Shown: piece by piece, positions 11,673-27,100 of the stretch
Layout of the letters: each line of letters opens with the position of its first letter
Position numbering within the stretch: position 1 is the stretch's first letter
Assembly (NCBI GenBank): GCA_009741485.1
Contig: CM019214.1
Location: forward strand, 21,040,267-21,104,266
Length of the DNA: 64,000 bases
Source of the DNA: Malurus cyaneus samueli
Taxonomy: Eukaryota; Chordata; Aves; Passeriformes; Maluridae
Reading direction: 5' to 3'
Notes under the pieces: generated by a model
Databases searched by the model: none
What the model saw: the letters and a program-made list of their open reading frames with translations, nothing else
Told to the model about the DNA's origin: nothing
Position numbers and translations under genes: made by a program

Positions 11673-14600
11673 TGTAAATTCTAAAACCACCCACCAATAT
11701 ATGTCTCAATAATTAGTACTTGTCTGGCAGCTCTAAGGTAAGTTAAAATGCAGCTGACATTTTCATTATGACTGCCTTTTGACAACGTAATAGAAACTAA
11801 TTATTATGGACAAGATAGGCCAAGATGTATATGAAAAATGTGAAATGTCATGAATAACTCTTTCCAGGTCTCATTTACTCCAATAACCTCTGTCAGTAGA
11901 ATATCTCTGCTGTAATGTGCTGGCTCATCTGCTAGGTCTACAATTAGCAAGAATGATATGAAGAATTTGACTTATTTCCATGCCTGGTCCACACATTAAG
12001 GGCAAACCTTAATAAAGACAGAGCCAGAGACACATTCCTTGTTGCAGTTCCCTTCTGAAAATAGGGCTGGGAGCCTCAGTCTTTTGGGAACTTTGGAAAT
12101 GTGAAATTTTTCTCACAAGGTCTTTACGATGTGGTGTACATTTTATGCTAGGAAAGAACAGGGAGAAAACAGAGAAGTTCACACACTGTCTTGAAGATGC
12201 TGCCCAGAAAATTTTGATGACAAGTAGAAGATTGATTACAGTTCTCCCTTGCCACACTGAAGTGGATGATTTCCATCTGCCTGCTCTAAGAGTTCCAGAA
12301 ATGAAAATATATGTAGTAAATTGTCCCAAAAGGTCTGAAAGGTCAGTAAAATTTTACGCTTCTGTAAGAAAACTGCAGATAATTTCTCAGTTGGTTGGGA
12401 TGTGCCACAAAAAACACCCCCTTACAGCCTCTGTGTGCTGTTAAATGGCTTCAAACTGTATTTCTTGACATTTTGTTGGCTAATAAGAAGATACACCTAA
12501 GAATAAAATGCACATATGGAACATTTATTTGTCATACCATCCCTGACAAGTGAATTTCCCTTTAGACTATAAATACAAAACAGCTGTGAAAATCTAGACA
12601 ACTCATTACAAGCAAGTATATGCTGAATGAGAAAATGAAAATCAGTTCTTTTGGAAATGGAGTCTTATGGCTTTAAATAACCTCACAGAAATTTTAATAA
12701 AGTTCTTTATACTAATCATGTTTTCTAAAAGGAGAAATATGGATTTTTATATATTTTTGTGATACTGATGTCTTCAAAGTTCATCTGTTTAAATTTATTC
12801 TTTAGACAGAAATTACAATCAGCAGTAGTTTATGTTATTATCTTACACTGACATTAGTTCAGATATCAGATCAGATCCTTTCTAAACATTTGAAATAGAC
12901 TTGTAAGCAGCATGAGAACTGTTATATGGCTTTCATGGGTTTGGCCATGTCGAGACACACAGTTTTAAAACAATTTGGATAAATCTGATGTCTGCAAAAC
13001 AGTATTAATGAAGATACTTTTCTGAAGTTTACTGCACTGTGTGACTGTTTTTCCTTTGCAAACACCGTGGGAGAAATATATCAAACACTTTATAACCAAG
13101 CACGCTCTATTAAACAAGCGCACTGCAGCACATTCTATTAAACAAGTTACTTGGAAGTAAGATTTTAGAAGCTTTTCTCTTCAAAATAAAGCATCCATGT
13201 AAAAAATTAGATGGAGGCTTTATATTGTCACCTTATGTCAACAGAGAGGGATACATTTCAGGCACTGAAATCAACATAATTCCTCAGGCACATAGTACAG
13301 AATAATTTAACACAACTGGTGGTCTTTGCTTAAGAAAAGCCAAACACTGGAGCAGCAGGGATTCTGCAGGTCAGGAAACAGCGTGGGAAAACCTGCTGGT
13401 ACTATGGATGGCATCCTCATCTCAATGAACAGCAGTTTCAAACATTCTCCTAAAGTCATCAGTAAATACATAAAACCTTTCAGATGCATTTCAGCTTAGT
13501 CAATTAGCAGCAAAGATGAGAGATAAATGGTTTATTTTATTTCTCAGCTTAAGTAATTTCTGATTTCTATTGATAATGTTCCAGGATATAAAACAACGCT
13601 TGGAGACTTAAGAAGAAGATGTTTTCAAACCTTTCTTATAATAATAATAATAATCTGCAGCAATAGGTAATTTTCTTATATTAATAGAATTGACTTAAAA
13701 TATCAATATAGCAATAATTTTTACAAGGGCTTCAAAGTTGTATTATATTGTCAAATTACATAAAATGTCAAGTTAATGTTTCACATTTCTCAGTGTGAAA
13801 ATTAATTTTAATTAAATACATTTAAAACCAGTAATAATGGTTGCTTGGTCTGATTAACATGAGTTAAATCAAGCCAGAGTTTATGTTAATTGCATTAAAT
13901 ATCTGAATTATAGTTTTTATTACAAACAGAAATATTTCAGAAACTGATAGAAAAGCACTGAATAGTCTGCTCTAAGAATTTCTATGGAATGTGCTCATTT
14001 TTCATATACCTTTTCATGTTTCCCTTCAACATCCAGACAAAAGAAGCATTCCTCTTTTCTCTACTCCTACTCACTTTAAAAGCATGCCATCACAATTGAG
14101 GCAAATGCTGATCATCAAAGGAAATAAAGGAAGCTATTCTACCTCTGTTTCACTACAATAGCTAATCTCTTACCTTGCATCTTTATTCAGCAGAGATCTA
14201 CAAATTCTCTCCAGATCTGGTGCTTGAGCCCAGGAAGTTAGGTCTTTATCCAATTTTTAATAAATCCAAGCTAGGTTTTATACGTCAAACTCACATTGAA
14301 ACATGCCACTGTATTACCTCTACCCAGTAGTAAGATTTAATAGACAAACTCCTTCTTTTTGACTGTATTTTTTTTTTTCCATTAGCAGGTTTAGTCTGAC
14401 TCTCTAAAATAATATATATAGTTGAGTCAGGTTCTCTCACAGGGCTGCCTCTATTCTGCCAGAGTTTGACATTTATAAGTTTATGTAAGGTCATTTTTCT
14501 CCACAGGCTTGGAATTACAGCAATGTCAATTTTTCTGCTTAACAAAGCCACTTTCCAGAAGGGCAAGCAACTATAGGATCCTATTGCTTGGAAATTATTT

Positions 14601-17600
14601 CCAAAAACCTGAGAAAGCAAAGAGAAGATGAGGTTTAATAGCACCTCTCATTTTATCAAGAAATTTAAAATTCTGGAGTTATGTTACCTATTAAGGATGA
14701 AGAATATAAGTGTTTTTAGTGAGTATAAACTGGTCAAAGAAGTGTGCTGATGGAGGACAGTGCTGGGTACCTGGAAAGGTATTTTCCCATTTCTGGGACC
14801 TGCAATTCATTACTCACACAGGACTGTGAGAAGTTCTGTGCAACTTCATTTTTGTTCTCCTGACAGCTGCAAGGACTAATTTTTTCTGACATTTGGTTTT
14901 CCAGTACAACAACCCGATGCACTCTATACTTCCACCATTCCACTCCCATTTCCTTAGCAGAACTATACAATATTTCAAATTTTGCACTGCAGTTGGTTTG
15001 CATCTTTTGGAATACAAATGCAATTCACCTTTATGTAAACAAACCAATAAACAAACAAATCAGAACCCAACCCCTCTCCCCCCACAAAAACATAATATTT
15101 TCAGTATTTCAGAATTTCTTTCAGCTGGGTTTATGCCACCAGGAACACCTTCCCCCTTCTGACTTAAGATTCAATTAAAAAAACCCAAACATATTCAACC
15201 AAAGAACTTTCAACAATAAACTGTTACTTTCATCTTCTTAATTGCAGAATTATGTTGTTGGGTTTGTTTTTGTAGCTGGCACAAAACCATGGTATCTTTC
15301 AATTTTAGAATACACAAGATAGTGTAGTTCCTTATGCTGCCAAAGATCTTGATTTGTACACGAGCTGCATTTGCAAATCCTAATTCTTCCTACCCTGCTT
15401 TCCTTGAGTATTGCTATGGCAGAACCACATAAAATTTGTTTTGTTCTACTGTTCTGTTTTGCCACAATCTTACTTAAAAGCTCCTTTTCCTTCCCCTAAA
15501 ATCAATAAAAAACTGCACCCTTGCCATGAACTTCCCCAGCACATGGCAAAAGCCCTGATAGACATGGATATAGAAGGATTTTATCTACATTTTATCGTGT
15601 TCTCTGAATGTTGACTCTCACAGAAGTTCCCAGCACTGACTTATGTCCAAAGAAAACTTTCTCCTTCCACTCAAATCAAGCAGCAACCTGGTTGCTTCCT
15701 CGTTGACACCTTTCTCAGGTGAAATAAAACCTCTGCTTTTCTGGAGCCTGGGAAGGCACAGGTGAATTCCCTTGAGGGGTCACACACCCTCTGACATTCC
15801 TCTCGTGAGCTAATAAAATTTCTGTCACTCATGGACACTTTATTTGTCTGCTTCCCATTTTCAGTCTTTCATTATATGGGATATGGGACACATCAAAAAA
15901 TTGTTTGATTCAAACCCACAAAGATATAACCTCTATTACAGACTGCACTTCTTTCACCTACCACAATCAAGATTTGCAGATATTAGCAGAAATAATTTCA
16001 GTCACTCCACATGTTATACATGAAACTGACATAATCTACATTTCACAGGAAAAAAAATTACCTCAAACTCTATACAGAACACCACTATATTTTTTTGAGG
16101 TTTTAATGATACCATATTTTAAGTAGAATGTGGCTGGAAGCCAAACAAATAGACCCCAAATCCACAAAAATACCACATAAAACTGGATTACAAAAAAGTG
16201 AGGCTTCACTGACAACTATATTTAAGGTTACTTTTGCTTTAATGGTACTGCAAACCACAAATTCTAATGTAGCACTAAGTCAGAGGCTTATAAAAAATCC
16301 ATATCAGATTCACATACCCCTACAAAAATAATAAAATCAGGCCATTTGACAAGATGTATTTTTCACACTATATAGAATTGATGTAATTAATACCTGTCCT
16401 TAGTCCAAATTTCTTAACATAAATATCCAGCTCCATTATGTGGACCACTGAAACAAACAAAATTGTTAAAACCCATCTCAGCTCACACAGTGAACCTCTG
16501 AGATGCTTGGCTAAAGAACAGTGATCACACTTGTATGTTCATTAGTGTTAATGGTAATGGCAGATATGAAAAGCAGCATTAATTCCTTCTGTTTATCTTT
16601 TCATCTGCACGTTTTCATACCAGAGAGTACAAAGCCAGGAAAACAACAGTTCTTGTACCTCCATCTCAGTACAGTTTCACCGTGCAGCTCTGTGCTCCCA
16701 TTTTGTCCCCAGTGAAGCTGCAAGATGTGTATTTTTCTCATGGGGCAGTTTTGAGAAACCAGAGGGTGGAATGAGGGAAAAGGGAGAAAATTTAGCTGGT
16801 CTTTTAGGATCTGTTTCCTGGCTTTTCTGAGAAACCCCCCGCACACAGATCACACACCAGTGCCAAAAGGGAATGCTGACATCATTTTATGTCCAAGACA
16901 GCTGTGTTTGCTCCTCAGGTTTTCTGAAGGTGGTTTTGAGTGACACCTAAAATAACCTGTAAGCATGATTTGCTTCAAACAAGGAAACTCAAGACATTTC
17001 ACTTACAGAAAAAACATTGTAATTTTTCTTGTACAACAGTGTCTCTGGACTCCTGGCCTTCAAACATGTACTGGATTGCCATTTCAAAGAACTTTCTTTC
17101 ACTCAGAGTGCATTTTTTGCCTTTCTTCTATTTTGTTTTAAGGCACTTCTTTTCAGCAGTAGCTGTGGTTAACAGGTTAAAATTAATTAAGTGGAGAGTA
17201 CAGATGAACCAAAATGGATATGGTCATTGGCTCACTTGGTAATTTGGATAAACTTTTTCAGAGAGGGAAAAATGGAGCACAAAACCCCCCAAACAAACCT
17301 TTCAGAACCCTCTGCCTACATTGTTTCTCGCAGTGTGCCTTACTGAATTGGTAAAATTTGTAAATGTTACTCCTAATGACTCAGTCCTGCTGATTCTTAT
17401 TTGGATGCTTCTCTATATATTAGAAGGGCCAACTCAGTATCTTTTTTGGCTGCATGATAGAGAAATAATGACAGAGAACTAATAAGAACAAATGCTTCAA
17501 CTCATGAAAGAGTCTGAATGAGACACTGTGGATATTTGTTTCTGGCTTGACAATAGTCAGTGCCTTTTATACGTTGACTTACAGCTGAGCTTTAGCTGTG

Positions 17601-20600
17601 TAAAATGTTTGAGCTGAGGATCAACCCTGTAAGCTCCCTATCACCTTCCTTTGAAAACTCTGTTATTTAAAACAGAGAAAAAAGCAGAGGATTTACAAGT
17701 GTTCTAAAATGAAATAGTTTCTCTTTTCAATACCTACAATAATAATAATCTTCATGATTGAAAAGCCATGGGTCAGAAAAAATGAAATGGAATCAGGGGT
17801 TACTGGCCCGGTTGTCAGAATGCCACTACCATGCTGAGGGGTGATAATGCAGTACCTGCTGCTGTAAATGGAAGTAATAAAACATTGATTTTTTATTTTT
17901 TTTTTAATAGAGGACAATAGAAAAGTCTTATTCTTTATTAGGGAGTTGTGAAGAGGAATTATTGTTTGAAATGTTGAGGAAATTCATGGCAATGACAAAC
18001 CATCTATATCCTTGATGGGTACTTGATTGGTAAACTAAGGAAAGCATGCAAGTGGCATTGGTGTTGAATTTGTAAACACCTGCTTGGAATAAGCTTTGGT
18101 TACATTTTAAATATATTAAAACACCTTAAAATATAGGCTATGTAATATACATACATTAACATTATGTTAACCCATATAATTTTGGTTTCATTATTAAAAT
18201 AACTTATGTGATGGTGATCAATAAACAAGAGAAAAGGGAAATAACAGTTAAGAAATGTGCAGTCTTTCAGATATAGGTTAGGCTGAAAATAAACAGTTAC
18301 AGAAACAAAAGAGAATTTTCAACCAGAAAAGAATTCCTCTGGCACATTTTTTTTTAAATATAGGAAATAATAAACTGTTATTGACAACAGTTTTCAACTT
18401 ACTGCAGAAGCTGACTCTGAGTGTATCCACAGGACTCCAAAGGTTCTGGTTCTAATAAAATAAAAAAATACTCATTTAAAGATATTTCCCACAAAAATTC
18501 CCTATATACTTTCCAACACAATCTGTGTGAATTGAGACCCGAGGGCTTTTCAGACAAGATGTCTTGGAGTCTAAATGTTCAGTCAGAAGAAAACTTCATA
18601 AATATAGCAGTTACTAACATCAAAATACATAAAACTTCATTTCACCTTTGGGATTATGCTTCCATTAAGGTTGCTGTTTCCTATTCACTCTTTCATTCAC
18701 TCATTCATTCACGATGTTATAATGAACTGTTTCTAAGGAATACTGTGAATGTCTCTTTATCTATCCTATGGTGGAAAAAAAAACCCAGAGGGAAGCTGTA
18801 TAATGCAATCCATTTTCAGTATTTTGTTCTATAACCATCCTTCTCACATCTTATTTGAATTTCATAAGAGAAAAGAAACACAACAGCTGCCTTTTCCTAA
18901 TCTTGATGTCCTGGCAGTTTCAGATTAGTGGAAAATCCTGCAAACTGCTTAGTTTTACATTAGCTCTGAGGGACATGATGACAACAAAGTTCTTTTGTAT
19001 TCTTGTAGGTAATACCTACAGGGAAAAAAAAGACAGAATAGAAAATGGAGACAGCATAGTGTCTTTAAAAAGATGATTCTGAAAAACACTGCTGTGACAG
19101 TAGAGGGTATACTGAACCAATCATTTTCTCTATGGAGCTTGTCTGGGATATCAGAGCCTGCAACTCTGAGCTGTTCAAACAAAAACCTGAGAAAACAGAA
19201 AAAAAGCCAGTAATGGTGGGGATAAGGCTGTAGATTAAGTAGTTAGTAGATATAAATTATTATTATACATTGAGAATTATTGCTTTCCAATCAACTTCTG
19301 ACAAGAACTGATAAATACATCATTAAGGCATAAAAAGTTTTATACAATATGGACTTGCTCCCATTTCAATTAAATTCAAATACTGCCTATCAACTTGAGT
19401 GCATTTGAGACATGCCTTCCCTTTTTACTAAATTCTAATAATGCCTACATCCTGCAGGTATTTTAGGAGACTTGTTTCAGTCTTTTTTTTCTCATATTGA
19501 AGATCACAGAACCACAAAATAGGTGCTTGGGTATGTCTAGTACTACATATGGAGTAAAAAAGCTTAGCTGAAGACATGTCTAATATGGACTCTTCTGAAA
19601 TTTAATTTATAGTGTTTAAATTCTGCAAGATATGGGCAGATAACAATGCCCACATCTTTGTAAGAGTGATTTGAGTAACCAAGAGACTGAATTGGGTGCC
19701 ACTGCAGACCTTGCTGCACAAACCAACACCCTTCATAGACAGTGAGATTTACTTCCCATTGCCATGAATATCTACAGGATTTTGAATTTGCTTTTTCTTT
19801 CATTCTCCTGGTACTAAGTTACAGTTTAACATCTTTGTACATTATTCATCTGCTATGAAAGATTTTGCCCTGACAGATTATTTCACCCAGTGCCACCTCC
19901 TCTTTTATAACTACTATTTTAATTCCTGTTACCTTAGCAGAGGTATTTATGTTCTGTTAATGTAGCTAACTGCTAGCACTGGTTCTTCCTCATTTTCACT
20001 AGAGAATATTAATGCAGTTCAAGGGAAAACTTACTTAATAGCCTTAGGCATTTGGGAACGCAGAAATAATTTCAGAATAAAATAACTTTAAAAAAAGGAC
20101 TGGAGCGCATGTGTAATTAATACTTTTTTTTTTGTTTTCTTCATCTGGGAGAAGGATTGGTGCTGAGAATGTCATTTCAGTTTATGCATTAGTAAATTCC
20201 ATTTTTCCTCTGACTGAGGGGAATCCTTTGTTTTCACAAACGTGATGGGCAGTGAAATTGAGTAAGGAGGTAATAGATATGAAGATATTTCAACATCAGG
20301 TTCATATCTCTCTAATATTCTTGGCAATAACAGCTCTATCATGAGGAATACTTGCAAGGTGTTATATAAAGGAGTTTTGGAACATTTTCTTAGTTTAGTG
20401 TCCACAGCCCTTGGATTCCACCAAAGGTTTGGTAACTCCAAGAATTTTAAGGAAGACTAAAATTCTCTGAAAATACCAATGCACAGGCTAAATTTTTTCC
20501 ACCAATGTCAGTGAGAGATTTTGTTCCACAACTTGAATTCCCAAGGCTGTTGGGAGGTTCATGCTTATCAACAAGCTGACAGCATTCATTATTCTAAATA

Positions 20601-22270
20601 TGTCTGTAAATGCAATCCCTCTGATAATAGGTGAATTACTTAGTCTTCAAATCAGTGTGGCAGCATCCATTCAATGGATAAAATTTATAATTAAAGTTCA
20701 AGTTCAGAGTAAATTTTTTCACACAGATGTTCATGAAGGAAGTGTGTGGATTACTTTGTTATATAATCACCTTTAAAGTCTATTTTTCTGCAGTCAGATA
20801 CCTTGATTAGCATTTCCTTCATGATATTCATCAATACTTCTCATTTAAGCAGATTCAGTTCTCATAATTTTGTGTTATCACTTGAAATTCACTCTAATGT
20901 TTCTAATCTGCTTTTTACAGAAGATAGAACGTTCTATAAAACTTACAGGTCTTCTTGAGATTTTTTTTCCCAAGTTAACTGTCGGGAAGTCTTTAGGAGC
21001 AGAGGTTGTGGAGAAAGAACAGCCAGTTTGGCTTCAGCATCACTGAATCAATCCCAAGACTCCTTTAGGTCAGCTTGTTTTGCAATTTTACTCATTATCT
21101 AATCTTTTTTCAGCTATCAGTTTTGTTCAGTTGCAAATTGGGAATTACTACTTTCGCCAAACTAAACAACACCATGTAGGATCTGAAAGGTGTTAGAGAA
21201 AGAATATTTTTTTAATTACATTTCAGTAAATGCAGAAAATAACAGTTAACAAACAAGAGAAAATAGAACAAATTAAGAAAAAAATAGACCAAATTAGGAG
21301 AAAAAATAGGTGAAATGTCTGTGAAAAAATGGGTTTCCTTATATGCAAATTATTTGCACTCTATCTACAAATAACAAGCAGAAACACTTTGAAATGAGAG
21401 TTTCAGGACATGAAAACATTACAAATACATAATTTAAATTTTACTTATGAATTTTATCCGTTGCAACCTTGAGGTAATACAACAACAACACCAACAACAA
21501 TAACAATAAAAGTAATAATTCAATTTGGTTTCATGTTTTAAATATTGCGGAAAAATTACTTTCAGGAAAATTCCAATTTAAAAGTAAAACATGATCTAAA
21601 TAAAAGCTGCTGTAGGAAGTGGAACTGGGGGCTCAAGCATGACTTTTATTACATACTGCTGAGGATGGCAAGGGCATCTAAATTTGAACAATTGAGATGA
21701 AGATTAGGCTGAGGTTCATGACATAGCCTCTGATATGGCCTATATGATATAGTATATTTATGGTAAAGCATATAACAGGTACATTTATCTACCTACATAT
21801 TTCTGCAGAACTACATGAATGCAAAGTAAAATATCTTGTTATCTTAAAGGCAAAAAAGAGAGAATGTTACAGTTTTAAGTTCCTGTGTTTAAAATGCAAG
21901 TTTGCTTTTAAATGACAATGGTGTTAAAAACACCATGCTCTGCATGGCATTAGGAGAGACCAGCATAAACCTACAAATCCATCAGGGAATGATCCTGACC
22001 TTTTAAACTAACTGAGTTTTGTGGAGGGAATGGAGTACTGATAGATTGCTAAATGCACCTGCTGCATGTAGATATTTTGTGTTTTACCATTAAATTATGA
22101 AGCTGTGCTTTCCCTCTTTTCTGACATTTATTTCAAGCATGTGTGATTCAAGCTTTCTAAGTCATATCACTGGTTATGTGCTGCAGGCCCAGCTGCTCTG
22201 TGCATATGGATTAAATTATATTTTGGGACCGCAGTCAGACCTTAACAGTGATGTGGTGATCATCAGAGGG

Positions 22271-22285
22271 TTTTTTTTTTTTTTT
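22271..22285. repeat. poly-T tract (T15)
   Basis: Uninterrupted run of 15 T in intergenic DNA. Confidence 0.95.
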
Positions 22286-23940
22286 CTGAGCACAAAGATC
22301 TGCAGTATGCCTTAAGCCATAAAAATCCTGTTTAGAGTACTGTTAAAGGTTTGAGATATTCCCAGCAGGATTCAAGCAGATGACATCTGAAGCTCTAATG
22401 ATCAGAAATTGTTATGAAAGTGGAACCCTTACTTTCCAAAAGCAGTACCTCAGAAGAAAATCTGACAAACTGCCTGCTAAGGATGGGCCTCATAAACTTC
22501 CTGAGCTTCATACATCAGCAGTTTTATGGATACCAGCTATTTGCATGCTGTTTATCAGTGGTGGTGTGAAATAATCCTGTAAACATTATTTTTATTTCTT
22601 AGTTGTAATTAGTTAGAGTTGATTTTAGTTGTGAGTTGACTTTACATTTTATTGTAAGAGATCATTTACCTTGAAGTAGTTTTTTTTAAAAGAAAATATG
22701 TTTTCCTTGAAAAAGTTTTTGGTTCTGGTTTTTTCTCACAGAAAGTTATCATTAAACTCACTGAAATCAAAATTTGTACAAAGGGGAGATTGATTTTAAG
22801 AGACCCATGATACAGATAGAAAGAAAAAACAACAACATAAACAAAAGTGATTTTTTTATTGCTTTTTTTCTGTTTTTATTTTTTCATTTGTCATTTCAGT
22901 CTTTTAAGCAAATCTTGTTATTTTTGTCTCAGCTAAAATTTATGTTTTATTTTTTAGTCACAATAAATAAATCTAATCTTGGAATATTTATGCCATCAAT
23001 CTTCATTTTATTTTGTCAGTTCATTTAAACCTATATTAATTACTCATCTCTTACATCTTTCTGTTCCTTTTCCTGCTCCATAATATTTCAAATATCCTTG
23101 ATATTACAAATTTTATAAAGAGAAAATTATCCTCACCCAATTTTCAACAAGAAAAATGTCTAACCCCACAGAATATTTTAAATTAAATCCAGTGCTAATT
23201 AAAAAAAAGAAAATCAAAAGATAAATATTTCTTGATTTGAAAAAAATTAGGAACTGTTCTTCTGTAAACCATTCAAGGGAACTGTACAGAGGAAAATGGA
23301 AATACTTATAAATTAATTTTTTATTAGCTTTTCATTTTTTCTGAAAAGCTCCTGCAAATCCTGGTGTGTCTTTAATTGAAAAACTCTGGTCATAAACATC
23401 AGAATTGGCTTGAGTATCTGGAACTATTCAAATCAGAGAAGAAATCTGAATTAAGCTGATTTATTTTCAATGTAATTTACATATTTTTAACATATTTATG
23501 AGATAAACTCAGTTTATGCATTACTACCTTAAGCTATTCTTTCAAAACTCTCCAGCATTTTAGGGCATCCTTACTTCTAAGCAGATGCATCACTGGCACA
23601 TCTGTGGGCTGCAGTGAATATAATTTTGGTGAGCCTTCAACATTTTACAAATTGGAATTCTATGAAAGAATATTGATTCCTCACTAGAGATAACCTTGAA
23701 GAACCCACAGATCTATTTTGAAAACCTACTTTGCACTTACAGTAAAATATATTTTACTATTCAACCCCACTTAGGTGTGGGTTAGTTGGCATTTGTACGT
23801 GTGAGAGGCATCTGTGAGCTGACACTTCCTGAAAAGACCAGAAAAAGATCACCTCTATCAGAATTACATCTTTTGAAAGTGTGCTTCATCTAAGCAGTGG
23901 ATATCACAGAAGTGAAAACTGCTATCTTAATGCAGGCCAG

Positions 23941-24102
23941 ATATGATCTGATATGATATGATCTATGTGATATATAGAAATCATAATTTAGATTATATAA
24001 TAAATTATAATAATAATAATATTAATATTAATATAATAATAAATATATATTTACATTATATAATAATATAATATAATGATGTAGAATATCATATAGAAAT
24101 CA
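23941..24102. repeat. AT-rich low-complexity block flanked by a 12-base direct repeat
   Basis: Begins with GATATGATCT-like short units (23941-23970), followed by about 100 bases of TAATAT/ATAATA simple sequence. ATATAGAAATCA occurs at 23972-23983 and again at 24091-24102, so the AT core sits between direct repeats 119 bases apart. Consistent with replication-slippage expansion. Confidence 0.8.
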
Positions 24103-27100
24103 CTTTGTTGTAAGTGGTCTACAGCTGCATCATGCTCTGTATGCGCATACATCTAAAAGTTACTATAATTGGATATGTATTTCTGGCTGCTCTGTTTGTC
24201 TGACTCCTAAAGGTCATGACTCAAGATGCTTGGCAGAATGACATTTGGAGGGAAAAGCAACTGTTTGTTATGGAAAGAAAAAACAGATAAACAGGAGTTT
24301 AGAAGAAAGCACTAAATGTCAAGTGCTTCAACACCATGCCACTTTTCATGTTTTTTATGTTCAAGTATTTGCATACAAATTCTTAACACCGTTTGGAAAA
24401 GGGGCTCAAGAGCAGACAAAGAGATAAGGTGTAATTAAAAATAAATATTAGAGAAGAGACTACATTTACTTTCATTACATGAGAAGACCCAAACCACCAA
24501 ATTGATATTACCACTGACAGGGGAGAAGAGAGAAAAGAGAGTTTGCCCCATGTCCTGTCTCCCTGCCAGGACAATAGCACTTGGCTAATGCAGCAGGAAA
24601 TGCAGCTCCAAGGTCTTTTTGAATTTTCAGAGAGATGAGATGCCAGACAGTCACCAGAGTATGTGTTCTGTGTGATTTCAGCCAGGCACTCTAAATTCAT
24701 GTCTCCCCACCATCAACTGTTATAAGGAGGAAAGGATTCAAGACCTTTTGTGTTAGGTTTGAGCCCAAGCCATACACAAGCAACTCCTGCACGGGAGAAA
24801 GCAAATTCCTCTGCATAAAAGCCCTGTTACTACAAACCAGAGCTAGAGGAGAATTCCTCATGAAAGCACTTAAGTGGCATTTACCATATTTAAATTCAAA
24901 ATTTATTTTATAACAGTATTACAATCTTGACTTGATATTAGCTGAATCTGAAGTTCTCACATTGGTAGCAATATGAATTTCATTATTGCCTTTACTGAGG
25001 CTAAATTTCAGCTGATGTATAGTGGCTTGGTGAGCCCACGATGATTTGCACCAGTTGAGGATTTGGCCCAGATTTGCAGAGCACTGCAGGGCTTTGCACT
25101 ATGGACACTTGCCCACTGGGAATAAGTTAACCATTAGCTTCCTTTACAGGCAAAACTATTTCCATCAAAAGGTCAGAACTCCCTGTCAGGACTAACTCCA
25201 GGTGAATTTCAGAGACGGCTGTAAAAGTACCTTAATGAAATGCAGAAGACAACTCAGTATTCCATAAGCCACTTTACAGAAAAAAAAGAGAATATATGAC
25301 ATTCCTACCAAAGAAAATATGACGGATTATTCTCTCCTCCATTATTGCTGTGGTTTTCTTTCTGTCATCCTCACAGACACAACACTGAACATTACTTCAT
25401 TTAGTTTTGAGGCCATTTTTTAATAGCAACTGTATGAGATACAGTCCTAAGCCTTTTGTACAGACCAAATTGATTCAGCTTTTTTTTTTTAAGAATTCAG
25501 CATGACCTTTGGATAAACCTTGATCAGGGCTTAGGAGTGTGTTATATTTTCATCACTCAGAATAACTGGGGTAGGATGAGCAAACTTTTCTTCAAATTAA
25601 ATGTACTCACTTCACTAATAGAAATACTTTCCTGGTCCAGAATGTCTCTGATCCAGTAAATGCAAAACTTCCAGCTCTTTCCTTATTCCTCCATTTGAAC
25701 CGTAAAGAACTGTGTGCAGCAATGCAGGAGCATTAACTTAATTTCTTACAGTCTGCAATGACCATGCCATTGCAACATTTGCCCCATTTATCCTGTGAAG
25801 GGCATGACAATTGTGCTTCATTTGCTGTTAGAAAAATCTTTAAAAATAGATATCTTATCCTTTGATCTTCAAGTCTTCTGGCTCTGACTGATTTGAGTTG
25901 CAGACTAAATGTCATAGCTGGAGGCATTTAACTTTGAGGGTCTGCAAGAGAAAACAATCTTTTGAGAACTCATTACCTCAGCAATTCTTCTCCCTTATGT
26001 CATTTCTGCCTTTCTTGTACGTATCCGAGGCAGCCCCAAAAGTCCAGGTAGATTCACCAGGTCAGACACATTCCCATCTTTCCTGTAGGATCCATGAATG
26101 TCTGAAGCCAGCTACATCCCTGGCCTCAAAGGAGAGACTGAGATTGTTTTTGCACATGTGATGTATACAGACTGTCTGCTAGTCTGCCTCTGGGCACCTC
26201 TGCTCCCATTCTGGCATCTTCCCAAAGCTCACTAACTGCAAGAGAGGCAGGATTTGTGGCACTGTGTGTGCGTTAGAAGTGCTCCTTCTCTGCACATGAA
26301 GGATGAAATCCATTTAATAACTCAGAGAATCGGAATATTTTTTCTTACTGGAACAAAGGACAAAAGGTACCCAAAAATATGAACCATGTAATTTAATTAA
26401 ACTATCAAGTGCACATCATAGCTCTTAAATATCAAAAGTAATGAAGAAAAAACATAGTGGATACCAACAGTCCATATTTATAAGTTACTTTTGGGCTCTG
26501 GTATGCTACTGTGGGAATTGCAGTTGGCTGAACTGTAAAATAAAATGCCAGTGATCACCATCCAAAAGACTGGCTTTACTCCAAAGCATCGTGGCAGAAA
26601 CAATGTTGTTATTCTGTACTTGCAAAGTAGGAAAACTTTGCAAAATCTTAAATGCTACTGCAAATGCTGACTTTTAATGTGTATTTAAATAACAGAACAG
26701 ATAATTTTGTACACAACAGGAAAAAGTGTAGGGATAGTAATGCTAGAGGAAGGAAGTGAATAACATCATTAATGTGTGCAAAGGTAGAACAGAAAGTGCT
26801 CAAGTATTTAACTGTGATATGCAGCTTCTTTGCAAAACGTATGCTTGAGGAAAGATTGACAAAAGGAATAATATAAGTTCCAAATATAGACTCTATGTGT
26901 AGGTTTAAAAGATTATTGTGAGTAGATCTATTAACCTGGCTGGAGAGGAATACAGAGTACAGCATGAAATAGCTGGAAATAGCATGTGGTGAAGTGCTCT
27001 GAAAGAAACATGAAGAGACCAATTATCACAGTGCCTGCAATAAAATCTACAGGGCAAGAGTACAACTATATTAGGCAATTCTTCCATCGTTATTTTGTGT

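Noticed and set aside
12145..12444. 99-codon plus-strand frame overlapping a 106-codon minus-strand frame
   Set aside because: Both are open at once and neither resembles a known protein; a chance overlap.
18421..18834. 137-codon open frame, plus strand
   Set aside because: Ordinary AT-rich intergenic composition, no recognisable domain, no neighbours suggesting exons; consistent with chance.
26648..27022. 124-codon hydrophobic open frame, minus strand
   Set aside because: The Ser/Leu/Phe/Ile-rich reading could suggest a membrane protein, but there is no family motif, and T-rich antisense DNA gives such peptides by composition.
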